Shown one piece after another: positions 7,123 through 14,034 of a DNA stretch of 17,655 nt. Below the pieces are notes generated by a model that was given only the letters and a program-made list of their open reading frames with translations, was not told where the DNA came from and ran no database searches. Both the position numbers and the translations under genes were made by a program. Each line of letters starts with the position of its first letter. The first letter of the stretch is position 1. Where the stretch lies: assembly GCA_038236865.1 (NCBI GenBank), contig JBBRZI010000021.1:1-17655 (forward strand), written 5' to 3'. The stretch comes from UBA4729 sp038236865. GTDB taxonomy: Bacteria > Patescibacteriota > Saccharimonadia > Saccharimonadales > UBA4665.

Positions 7123-8790
7123 TTAATTCAGGCTTGGAGTTGTATACGTCGCGCTGTCGTTCAAGACGGCACCCAAGCCAAGCTGATTTAAGATGTCTCT
7201 CAAATTAACGGCCCCTGTCGGTTTAGCTATTTTTACGGAGGTATTGCTCGGCTTGAAGGTAAAGGTAGCGTCGACAGCGCTCGCGCTCAGGCCCGTATTT
7301 TTGATGTTGGCCTTCAGGGTAATACTGTTAGCGGCCGTGTCCAGCGTCGCAATTAGCGAACCGCTATTCGTCGTGCTACCGTCGCCGGTCTGACTGCTCA
7401 GGAAGAATGGGTAACTGGCGCCTTTTTGGTGGCCGAGGCCCATATCGATATAGTTGGTGGCGGCATTCGTTTTGTCGCTGACGCGGACCTTATAGATGAC
7501 CCGGCTACCCATATCCGACCAGACGTCGATTGTGTCGCTCGATTTGATAGTGTCGGCCGATTTTTGCAGATCGGCGAACGAACTATCCACGTTAGCTTGA
7601 TACTTGTTCTTGGTTATCCAGTCGCTAAGCTTACTGGCCTTCAAGGCAGCCTTTTGGGCGCTGATGTACTGCTTGACATTGGCTTTTACGAACGCCACCT
7701 TGTAATGCCTGGTCTTATGGCCATCGATCGTCTCCACGCCATAGGTTTTTACGACGGTCGTCACCGCCGTAGCTTTCTTGGTCGAGAACACATACTGCTG
7801 ATTGGCGGCCCCGAACGAACGTAGCCCGTCCATGACTTGGTCTTTCGTGGGCGCCGTTGGCGCGCCGCTGGACTTCGTAGCTTTGGCTGTGAGGTTATCG
7901 ATTAAGGTATGGTCAACCGCAATCCATTTGCCGTCGAGGCCGTCGAGCGTCGTCCCGAGCTCGGCCGAACCGGTCAGGGCGCCGAGGCCCTTAATACCGC
8001 TAGCTAAAATATACGAATCGGGCGTCGGGCTGGCCGCTTGTTTGAAGGTACGGACCTCAACGTTGACGCGCGTTACGCCAAGCCCAACATCAAACTTTGT
8101 GTCCGTATTGGAACCGTCGCCCACAAAACTTAGCTTGCCGTCTGTGGTGGTATCGCCGCTCTTTATTTTGTACGTACCATCACCGACGTAGCCCTTAAAG
8201 TGAACCGCCGAGGCCACAGCTGCGTAGTCCACGAGTTTACTGTAGGCTTTGCCGGTATTGCCCAAAGATTGGCTATAAACGACCGAGGAGCTTTGGTAGT
8301 AACCGAAGTAATAACCAGCTCCGCCGAGAGCTAAAAGCATAACTGCAGCACTGCTGAACACGGCGACTTTAGGGAATTTACGACCGGAGGTGGCAGCAGG
8401 AAGCAGTGTCGAGCCGCCCATAGTTGGCTGGGGGCTATTACTGGCCGTAGCGGCTGCTGTACTCATATCGCCGAACACGGCTCCGCCGGCCGGAGGAGAG
8501 TAAGCTGAGGCAGCGAATGACGGGAGGGGTGACGCGATTGGAGGCATATCCGAAGCGTCGCCACTCGGCTGATTAATCGTCGCCGTCGGAGAAAGTGGCG
8601 CAAACGAGCTGGCGGCTTGGAAAGGGATAGCTGGTTCGATCGAGACTGGTGGTACTACCGGAGCGATTGCAGCTGGTTCCGCAGGTAGGGGTGGCGTGGT
8701 CGGTGCGGGTGTTTCCAGAGGCGGCTGCGGCCGGTTGTCATTGGGCGTGAAATTATTAATTGAGTTTTGATTATTTTGGTTTGGTTCCAT
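7123..8790 (-). CDS. Proline-rich single-pass membrane protein with a large outer domain
   Basis: This 555-aa protein is of unknown function. Residues 1-140 are low-complexity and rich in Pro, Ala, Ser, Asn and Gln, with no sorting signal. One hydrophobic segment follows a basic GRKFPK (about 141-163). The remaining roughly 390 residues are rich in Ser, Thr, Lys, Asp and Gly, lack cysteine, and alternate hydrophobic and polar residues in a way that suggests beta structure. The likely topology is a cytoplasmic proline-rich tail and an extracytoplasmic domain. The start is well supported: GGAGAGG (8796-8802) precedes the ATG and a strong promoter lies upstream. It heads the minus-strand run that includes MurF and Ddl, so a role at the cell envelope is plausible but unproven. 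Confidence 0.82.
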   Translation of the reverse strand: MEPNQNNQNSINNFTPNDNRPQPPLETPAPTTPPLPAEPAAIAPVVPPVSIEPAIPFQAASSFAPLSPTATINQPSGDASDMPPIASPLPSFAASAYSPPAGGAVFGDMSTAAATASNSPQPTMGGSTLLPAATSGRKFPKVAVFSSAAVMLLALGGAGYYFGYYQSSSVVYSQSLGNTGKAYSKLVDYAAVASAVHFKGYVGDGTYKIKSGDTTTDGKLSFVGDGSNTDTKFDVGLGVTRVNVEVRTFKQAASPTPDSYILASGIKGLGALTGSAELGTTLDGLDGKWIAVDHTLIDNLTAKATKSSGAPTAPTKDQVMDGLRSFGAANQQYVFSTKKATAVTTVVKTYGVETIDGHKTRHYKVAFVKANVKQYISAQKAALKASKLSDWITKNKYQANVDSSFADLQKSADTIKSSDTIDVWSDMGSRVIYKVRVSDKTNAATNYIDMGLGHQKGASYPFFLSSQTGDGSTTNSGSLIATLDTAANSITLKANIKNTGLSASAVDATFTFKPSNTSVKIAKPTGAVNLRDILNQLGLGAVLNDSATYTTPSLN

Positions 8791-8832
8791 TACGGCCTCT
8801 CCGGCTGCTTAATTTTTATGCTTAATTTTTGA

Positions 8833-8861
8833 ATTATACAATATGCGTGGGAGCTTACCAA
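8833..8861 (-). promoter_or_regulatory. Strong predicted promoter for the envelope/leuS run
   Basis: On the minus strand TTGGTA (8856-8861) and a perfect TATAAT (8833-8838) are 17 bases apart. The start would lie near 8826, giving a leader of about 36 nt with GGAGAGG before the ATG at 8790. This is the best promoter match in the 1-9 kb part and probably drives the whole gene run. Confidence 0.65.
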
Positions 8862-9143
8862 CTATAGGGGTCTACATGGGCAAGAATCACTGTGCGCGTG
8901 TGACGGGTGAGGTGATTGCTGTCTTTGGGTACTATTCGGTGGAGATACGGCCGCGGGCTTCGTCCTTTTCCGTTGCGGCGTGTTATAGCTTCTCGCCAGG
9001 AAAACTTATGATTTCTATTAGCAGGTTTTCTTGGGCTTAAGCATATATCTGTACTAGTCGCACAGCTATCGGTGCAAGCATCTGCGCGCGTTCTCACTTC
9101 ACCAAACCCTCGGTTTCGCCGAGCGAGTTTGGGCGCCTCTTGG
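8862..9143. other. Gene-free region downstream of tRNA-Ala
   Basis: About 280 bases hold no credible gene. In the tRNA-Ala direction the stretch contains a conserved structured core (about 9059-9125) and a short copy of the tRNA-Ala 3' end (8938-8948). The 98-codon open frame crossing it on the minus strand has no ribosome site or recognisable domain and reads through the tRNA-derived repeat. Confidence 0.5.
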
Positions 9144-9150
9144 TCCACCA
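8938..9150 (-). repeat. tRNA-Ala-associated structured element (copy B)
   Basis: The segment runs from the terminator arm next to tRNA-Ala to a partial copy of the tRNA 3' end, GGTGGAGATAC (8938-8948, plus strand), which matches 9187-9197. Its core, beginning GCAAGC at 9074 and passing through AAACCCTCGG to about 9125, aligns by eye over about 50 nt with the element downstream of tRNA-Leu (from 16955), in the same orientation relative to the tRNA. The core also contains nested short inverted repeats, for example CTCGG and CCGAG around CGAAA when read on the minus strand. Homology is my reading and no score was computed. Confidence 0.5.
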
Positions 9151-9192
9151 ATTAGAAAGACCCATCAGAGATGGGTCTTTCTAATTGGTGGA
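9144..9192 (-). terminator. 23-bp perfect palindromic terminator after tRNA-Ala
   Basis: The arms 9144-9166 and 9170-9192 are perfectly complementary around a 3-base loop. The inner part (GACCCATC, TCT loop, GATGGGTC, then TTTCT) looks like a rho-independent terminator for tRNA-Ala and, by symmetry, for the other strand. The outer 7 bases are the 3' end of the tRNA itself, including CCA, so the hairpin competes with the acceptor stem. Confidence 0.75.
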
Positions 9193-9262
9193 GATACAGG
9201 GACTCAAACCCTGGACCTCTGCCCTGCCAGGGCAGCGCTCTAATCAACTGAGCTATATCCCC
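9186..9262 (-). tRNA. tRNA-Ala (anticodon GGC)
   Basis: The 77-nt minus-strand gene folds into a full cloverleaf. The acceptor stem GGGGATA pairs with TATCTCC and includes the G3:U70 wobble pair, the main alanine identity element. The D arm is GCTC...GAGC. The anticodon stem is CTGCC/GGCAG with loop CTGGCAG, giving GGC. The T arm is CAGGG TTTGAAC CCTG. The discriminator is A and the CCA is encoded. It lies 103 nt downstream of corA on the same strand. Confidence 0.97.
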
Positions 9263-9319
9263 TCGTCGCACCACTTGTAATCCTTCTGGGCTACATTTGG
9301 CTAAATTTAAGATAACAAC

Positions 9320-9356
9320 AATAGCTGATGAATTCTAACAAAATAGCTGCTGAATT
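9320..9356. repeat. Imperfect 22-bp tandem repeat upstream of tRNA-Ala
   Basis: AATAGCTGATGAATT (9320-9334) recurs as AATAGCTGCTGAATT (9342-9356) with one mismatch and a 22-base offset. It lies between the corA stop and tRNA-Ala, where a tRNA promoter would be expected, so it is either a small duplication or a tandem binding site. Confidence 0.5.
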
Positions 9357-9365
9357 AAAAGGTAT

Positions 9366-10298
9366 TTAGATAATTCTTTTTTTGCGGGCAACATATACAA
9401 TGCCGCTGATGAGTAATACGTTTACGCTCACGATCACTTCATACGCCCACGGTGCTCCTTGGAATGGTAACTTAACGTTCATGCCGTACATACCAAAGAA
9501 AACGTTGGGCAGCGCGACGAGAATCGTCGCCAGCGTCAATAGGGTAATCGTCCGGTTCAGGTTGTTGCTGCTAATGGCCGAGTAGGCATCGCGAATGTTG
9601 GCAATCGAGCGCAAGTTTGAACGAATAGCCTCGATGGATTGTTCGTTATTGAGCAATAAATCTTCGACAATATCATGATCTTCGTCGAACATTGGTATCT
9701 GTTTACCCACGAGTAAGCGGCGCAGCGTCGCATTGGTTGGCTGCAATGAAGATTGAAACTCGTTAAGATCGTTTTCGATAGTAACGAAGTCGAGTAAATC
9801 TTGGTTGGTGATACCGTTGCCGCGCAGGCGCGACCGAATGGCCTTAATTTGGCGACTGGTTTTACTAATAAAACCGTCGTATTGGTCGCTAATGTGCGAC
9901 AAAATCAATAAGACCAACTTCGCCCGTTGCGTCGTCGCAAAGGCCGTCCGTCCGCGCATCAGGAAATCGAGCGCCGGCAAGTGTACCTGGCTAATGGTCA
10001 GTACGTGCTCCCCGCCACTAAAAATGATGAGGAGTGGGGCGGTCGACAGCTCACCGCGGCCATTGCGATAAGCAAACCGCACATAGATGTAGGTATGCTC
10101 GCCTTCGCGCTCTAGCCGGGGCATTTCGTCTTCATCGAGGGCATCTTCGAGGTTCCCGGGCTCGAGGTCAAAACGCTTGGCGAGCTGCTGGACCTCACTG
10201 TCGGTTGGCGCCTCGACATAGACCCAGGTGCCGCGTTGCAGCTCTTCGGTTTCTAGGAGCTCGGTGCTCCGAATGCTTTTGTAATAATTTTTGATCAT
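9366..10298 (-). CDS. corA: CorA family magnesium/divalent cation transporter
   Basis: CorA forms a pentameric inner-membrane channel for Mg2+ (sometimes Co2+ or Ni2+). The 310-aa protein has the usual large, charged N-terminal cytoplasmic domain rich in Asp and Glu, a long helical stretch, and two C-terminal membrane helices (about 249-270 and 284-304). The signature YGMN, with the GMN selectivity filter at 272-274, sits between them, followed by a loop and a basic tail (RKKR). Length and order are typical. The ATG at 10298 is preceded by GGGAAGAG and a TATAAT box. A probable structured RNA ending in a terminator lies just upstream and could regulate it. Confidence 0.95.
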   Translation of the reverse strand: MIKNYYKSIRSTELLETEELQRGTWVYVEAPTDSEVQQLAKRFDLEPGNLEDALDEDEMPRLEREGEHTYIYVRFAYRNGRGELSTAPLLIIFSGGEHVLTISQVHLPALDFLMRGRTAFATTQRAKLVLLILSHISDQYDGFISKTSRQIKAIRSRLRGNGITNQDLLDFVTIENDLNEFQSSLQPTNATLRRLLVGKQIPMFDEDHDIVEDLLLNNEQSIEAIRSNLRSIANIRDAYSAISSNNLNRTITLLTLATILVALPNVFFGMYGMNVKLPFQGAPWAYEVIVSVNVLLISGIVYVARKKRII

Positions 10299-10316
10299 AG
10301 CTAGCTCTTCCCACCC

Positions 10317-10322
10317 ATTATA
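10317..10322 (-). promoter_or_regulatory. -10 box upstream of corA
   Basis: A perfect TATAAT on the minus strand ends 18 nt before the corA ATG. No convincing -35 is seen at 16-18 bases. It lies downstream of the terminator at 10372-10404, so corA could be expressed independently of the upstream RNA. Confidence 0.4.
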
Positions 10323-10371
10323 ACGCGCGCAGCGACTAATGCCCTATCGATACGTTGTTTGGTGCTGTAAA

Positions 10372-10404
10372 CAAAAATAGAGTCGAGCAGATGCTCGACT
10401 CTAT
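10372..10404 (-). terminator. Rho-independent terminator
   Basis: A perfect 12-bp stem (10377-10388 with 10393-10404) with loop ATCT is followed on the minus strand by TTTTTG. It ends the candidate small RNA and probably also the lemA-to-NUDIX transcripts. Confidence 0.88.
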
Positions 10405-10492
10405 AGTTCGTGCGCGCCCACCCTAGCGGCGGGTGCTTTTTTATTTTTGTAAAATGTTTATTTTGCCAAGCGCCGCTTGATGCGCACGACTT
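10372..10492 (-). ncRNA. Candidate small RNA or corA leader RNA, about 120 nt
   Basis: A promoter (TTGACA/TATGCT) is followed about 90 nt later by a strong terminator, with no open frame between. The RNA can form a perfect 8-bp closing stem, TCGTGCGC (10489-10482) with GCGCACGA (10415-10408). Inside it AGCGGCG (10477-10471) can pair with CGCCGCT (10431-10425), 7 bp, leaving a loop of about 40 nt that is A-rich. Alternatively each of these strands can lie in a local hairpin (CAAGC/GCTTG and CACCC/GGGTG), making a kissing or switching pair. I do not recognise an Rfam family; SRP RNA, tmRNA and RNase P do not fit. It could be free-standing, or a leader whose terminator controls corA. Confidence 0.5.
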
Positions 10493-10498
10493 ACCATA

Positions 10499-10526
10499 AG
10501 CATAACGTATTATTGGTTACTGTCAA
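10499..10526 (-). promoter_or_regulatory. Strong promoter for the candidate small RNA
   Basis: A consensus -35 TTGACA (10521-10526) and -10 TATGCT (10499-10504) are separated by 16 bases. The -35 begins one base after the NUDIX stop codon. It points at the non-coding stretch and not at a nearby start codon. Confidence 0.6.
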
Positions 10527-10527
10527 G

Positions 10528-10983
10528 CTACTGCTGGGCGGCTTGTAAGGCTGCGCGGCAATAGAATTTAATCGACGCCGATAGCTGATACATAGTGCTG
10601 TCGAGGTCTGACTCCTTGAGCCAGTGAATCGCGACGTGTTCATCTGACAAAACGTGCTGATTGGTACGGGCTTTTGCGAAGTAAATGAACGAAATGTGTT
10701 TGTGCGGTGGATTGGCCTCGTGGACGTCAACGTAGCTTGGCGTGTACATAAACTTAGTGCCTGGTGAGTCGATGCCCGGTTTTGTTGCCAGTATTTCGAC
10801 GTCGAGGCCCGTCTCTTCTTGGATTTCGCGGTACAGAGCCTCCTCAATGTCTTCGTTGAGTTCGATGTGACCGCCCATTGGTATCCATTTGTCGTAGCGG
10901 GGATGGTGGACGAGCAGGACGGTGTCTTCGAACACAATAAAAACTGTAATCGTATAGTCGTATAATTCGTTGATGTGAGCCAT
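10528..10983 (-). CDS. NUDIX hydrolase
   Basis: NUDIX enzymes cleave nucleoside diphosphates linked to another group, using Mg2+ or Mn2+. The 151-aa protein carries a complete box from Gly38 to Gly59 (GHIELNED, then YREIQEETGL), with the correct spacing and the catalytic REXXEE. The substrate cannot be read from the sequence. It starts 14 nt after the ligA stop and is the last gene of the lemA-htpX-ligA run. TACACT lies 6 nt before its ATG, so it may also have its own leaderless start. The TAG stop is immediately followed by the small-RNA promoter. Confidence 0.9.
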   Translation of the reverse strand: MAHINELYDYTITVFIVFEDTVLLVHHPRYDKWIPMGGHIELNEDIEEALYREIQEETGLDVEILATKPGIDSPGTKFMYTPSYVDVHEANPPHKHISFIYFAKARTNQHVLSDEHVAIHWLKESDLDSTMYQLSASIKFYCRAALQAAQQ

Positions 10984-10997
10984 GTTGTCAGTGTAGC

Positions 10998-13016
10998 TTA
11001 TTGCAGAATTTTTAAAAACTCGGCTTCGGTAAGTTGTTTGGTACCGTACTTGGTAGCTTTGGCGAGCTTGCCGGCGCCGACGTTATGGCCGACCACCAAG
11101 TAGTCAGTGTCTTTGCCGAGGGCACTTTGGAACGTACCGCCGAGGGCGCGAATTTTTTCAGCGGCCGCGTCGCGCGACATCAAATCAAGCGCACCGGTGA
11201 CGACGAAGCGCTGGCCGTGCAGTCGACCAGTGACGTGCCCGGTGTATTGCGGTTGGACATCGAGCTGGCTAAACTTGCCTAGCAGTTGCTCATTATCTTC
11301 GCTCGCAAACCAGGCGGTGATTGATTCGGCGACAACGGTACCGATGCCGTCAATTGCAAGCAGATCGTCGAGACTGGCGCCGGCCAGAGCGTTGAGCGAA
11401 TCAAAGGCTTCACTGAGGTCAATCGCCGTCTGGGCACCAACATGGCGAATACCGAGGCCGTAGATAAAGCGCGGCAGCAGCGGACGCTTGGTAGCGGCAA
11501 TACCCGCAACGAGGTTCTTGGCCGAGAGGGCCGCAAAACGGTCGACTTGCCCGACCTGTTCCTCGGTCAGGCTGTAGATATCGGCTAAGTCTTGGACCAA
11601 TCCGGCATCAACGAGGGCCGCTACGTTTTTTTCGCCCAGCGTGTCGATATCGAGCGCGCCTTTGCTGGCAAAGTGTTCGAGGGCCCGCTTGAGCAATAGC
11701 GGTCCGGAGGTGTTCTTCATACGATACGCGGCTTCGCCGGCGGGGCGTTCAAACTCGAGTTCGGGGTATTGCCGCTGGAGTTCGCGCTCCATATCAAATG
11801 GCCGGGCCCCGGCTGGCCTGAGCTCGGTCAGCACGCGCAAAACTTGCGGAATAATGTCACCGGCTTTATAGATAATCACCGTATCGCCTACCCGAATGTC
11901 TTTGCGGGCGACCTCGTCGGCGTTGTGCAGAGTGGCGTGCTGGACGGTGCTGCCGGCGACGACGACTGGCTCAAACACAGCCACGGGGTTAGCGGTGCCG
12001 GTCCGGCCGATGCTCAAGACAATATCTTTAACGGTCGTGGTAGCTTCCTCGGCGGCGTACTTGTAAGCCACGGCTGCCCGCGGTGCTTTACCAACTGCGC
12101 CCAAGCGAGCGTATAGTGGGCGGTCGTTGAGTTTAATGACTAGTCCATCGGTGTTGAACGGTAGCGCGTGGCGGGCTTTGTCCCAATACGCACCGTACGC
12201 CATGACCTGCTCGATCGTCGTGAATACTTTGGCCTGGCGGTTCAACGCAATGCCGAGTTCAGCCAAAATATTATAGGTGGCGACATTGGTCGGCAACTCA
12301 CTCGGGTCGTCCCGTATCATGTCGTAGGCCCGAAATCGCAAAGGACGGGTAGCAGCTAGCTTGGAATCGAGCTGCCGAATGGTGCCAGCGGCGAGGTTAC
12401 GGGGGTTGGCATAGAGCGGCAGATCGGCGGCGGCACGGGCAGCATTGAGGGCTTCAAAATCGGCTTTATAGAGTACGACTTCGCCGCGAATTTCGGTACG
12501 GCCCTCCAGGAACTTTTTAGTGTGCGGAGAAGACCGCAGTTGTAACGGCACGTTATCGATGGTGCGTACATTCATCGTGACGTCTTCGCCGATAAAGCCA
12601 TTGCCACGCGTAATCGCCTGCTCAAACTGACCATCACGGTAGATCAACGCGCAGGCTAAACCATCCATCTTTATATCGGCGAAGTATTCTAGGGTTTGGC
12701 CGGGAACGAGTTTTTGGATTCGCTCGACCCATGCATTGACCTCAGTAGCGCTGAAGACGTCATTGAGGCTCATCATCCGAGAGCTATGCGTTACCTGGCT
12801 AAATTTGTCGAGCGGCCGGCCGGCGATGCGTTGGGTGGGGCTGTCGGCAGTCACAAGATCAGGGTACTGGGCTTCAAGCTGGGCTAGCTCGTGCTTCAGG
12901 CTATCGGCAGCGGCTTCGCTCATAATCGACTCGTCGAGGACGTGGTAGTGATAACGATAGTCGTTGATCAATTCGCGCAGTTTATTAATTCGCTCGGCGG
13001 CCAGTGCTTTATTCAT
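10998..13016 (-). CDS. ligA: NAD-dependent DNA ligase LigA, zinc finger degenerate
   Basis: LigA seals nicks in DNA using NAD+. From the ATG at 13016 the protein is 672 aa. It has the Ia domain with YRYHYHV (20-26), the adenylation lysine in KMDG (Lys116), EIRGEV, DGLVIKLN, the OB fold (VGDTVIIYKAGDIIP), helix-hairpin-helix repeats, and a C-terminal BRCT domain (about 595-672). The four cysteines of the zinc finger are all missing: the block at about 408-440 reads GEAAYRMKNTSGPLLLKR where LigA normally has a C4 motif. The start at 13016 overlaps the previous stop by 8 nt (ATGAATAA); the upstream in-frame start at 13046 is inside that gene and less likely. Confidence 0.95.
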   Translation of the reverse strand: MNKALAAERINKLRELINDYRYHYHVLDESIMSEAAADSLKHELAQLEAQYPDLVTADSPTQRIAGRPLDKFSQVTHSSRMMSLNDVFSATEVNAWVERIQKLVPGQTLEYFADIKMDGLACALIYRDGQFEQAITRGNGFIGEDVTMNVRTIDNVPLQLRSSPHTKKFLEGRTEIRGEVVLYKADFEALNAARAAADLPLYANPRNLAAGTIRQLDSKLAATRPLRFRAYDMIRDDPSELPTNVATYNILAELGIALNRQAKVFTTIEQVMAYGAYWDKARHALPFNTDGLVIKLNDRPLYARLGAVGKAPRAAVAYKYAAEEATTTVKDIVLSIGRTGTANPVAVFEPVVVAGSTVQHATLHNADEVARKDIRVGDTVIIYKAGDIIPQVLRVLTELRPAGARPFDMERELQRQYPELEFERPAGEAAYRMKNTSGPLLLKRALEHFASKGALDIDTLGEKNVAALVDAGLVQDLADIYSLTEEQVGQVDRFAALSAKNLVAGIAATKRPLLPRFIYGLGIRHVGAQTAIDLSEAFDSLNALAGASLDDLLAIDGIGTVVAESITAWFASEDNEQLLGKFSQLDVQPQYTGHVTGRLHGQRFVVTGALDLMSRDAAAEKIRALGGTFQSALGKDTDYLVVGHNVGAGKLAKATKYGTKQLTEAEFLKILQ

Positions 13017-14013
13017 TAAGCAGTTCCCGATAAAGCGTGTAGACATAGCCGTGCACGGCCAGCAAGGCGAAGATCGTCAACCCAAAGAACACCCACTGCA
13101 CAACTACGGTGGCGAGCATAATAATCGGTACCATAATGAGCGCTGTAACCAGCAGCAACACTAGTGGCAAAAATAGAATTTTGCGCAGTACGGTCCAACG
13201 ACGATGGCGCACCAGCTCACGAGCACTACGCAACGCTTTGAAAGGCGTCATATCGGGCAGCGTAATGATGTAGAGCGCAAAAACGGAAGCGCTCAGCATG
13301 TAGAGACTCCAGAGCGCCAAGCCAAAGAACAAAAGCGTCCACAGTAATTTCTCAATAAAGTAGACTGCAATACCATTACCCATGGCCGTGCTATAGAGCG
13401 CCGAACCGATCAGAAGCGGCAACAATTGCAGCCCGATCACCAACAAGACTAGTATGAATGGAACGAGAGGGGTCATGCCTTTGTAATAGGCGTCGCGAAT
13501 ACGGGGGTGCTTTCCGGATAACACCTGGCGCAACGCCCAGATGGTCGCCAAGCTGGCCACCAGCACCACAATAGATTGATACGCTCCAGCTGAACTGCTT
13601 GCCCCCTTGCCGGCCGAACCAAGCAGTACAACGAAGATCGTCAAGCTCGAGCTAACCGAGCTAAACTGTCCGCTAAAGACTTGAGCCAACTGCGTTTTGA
13701 GACTACCGACATCAGTACCATTGGCCAGCCCCTGCACGAGCACAATGTTAAGCAACCCGTAAATGAGCGTAATACCTACAAAAAGCCGTTTGTGATTCCA
13801 CAGGGTTACGGCCGAAACTTTCGTGAGCTGCAGAACATTCGGCAAGTGAACCGGGTGCCGGGTCGGTGGGCGAACCCACAACTTTTGGTAGAACCGTCGG
13901 TTCGCGGCGCGAGGACTGCTAACCTCAACAGCCCTCACTGGCGAGCTCGCGCGGGATTTGCTCGGCCGCTGTTTGGCTTTTTTAGCATGAGGGCGTGTAG
14001 TCAATTTAGGCAT
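13009..14013 (-). CDS. Multi-pass membrane protein of unknown function
   Basis: The 334-aa protein has a strongly basic N-terminus (about 55 residues rich in Lys, Arg, Ser and Pro) followed by about six hydrophobic segments, roughly at 77-96, 143-163, 182-207, 220-250, 279-303 and 305-326. The short block FKALRSARELVRHRRWTVLRK between segments is reminiscent of membrane-domain proteins of the glycerophosphodiesterase/YciC type, but I cannot assign a family. It starts 21 nt after htpX and its stop overlaps the ligA start by 8 nt, so the two are probably translationally coupled. Confidence 0.8.
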   Translation of the reverse strand: MPKLTTRPHAKKAKQRPSKSRASSPVRAVEVSSPRAANRRFYQKLWVRPPTRHPVHLPNVLQLTKVSAVTLWNHKRLFVGITLIYGLLNIVLVQGLANGTDVGSLKTQLAQVFSGQFSSVSSSLTIFVVLLGSAGKGASSSAGAYQSIVVLVASLATIWALRQVLSGKHPRIRDAYYKGMTPLVPFILVLLVIGLQLLPLLIGSALYSTAMGNGIAVYFIEKLLWTLLFFGLALWSLYMLSASVFALYIITLPDMTPFKALRSARELVRHRRWTVLRKILFLPLVLLLVTALIMVPIIMLATVVVQWVFFGLTIFALLAVHGYVYTLYRELLNE

Positions 14014-14034
14014 AGTGTAGGTCTTTGTGACAGC

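Noticed and set aside
8855..9151. 98-codon minus-strand open frame downstream of tRNA-Ala
   Set aside because: It has no ribosome site or domain, and it spans the terminator arm, the structured repeat and the promoter of the next gene.
10411..10448. Plus-strand terminator (CACCC/GGGTG followed by TTTTTT) implying a plus-strand small RNA
   Set aside because: The stem is only 5 bp, the candidate plus-strand promoter is weak and no plus-strand gene is nearby; the minus-strand promoter and terminator are much stronger.
10372..10498. Known Mg2+ riboswitch (M-box/ykoK) upstream of corA
   Set aside because: The RNA is shorter than the M-box and I do not see its conserved core, so position next to corA alone is not enough.
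13017..13046. Earlier in-frame start for ligA (10 extra residues)
   Set aside because: The extra residues lie inside the preceding gene, and LigA proteins normally begin near the MNKALAAERI position, where the ATG overlaps the upstream stop as in coupled genes.
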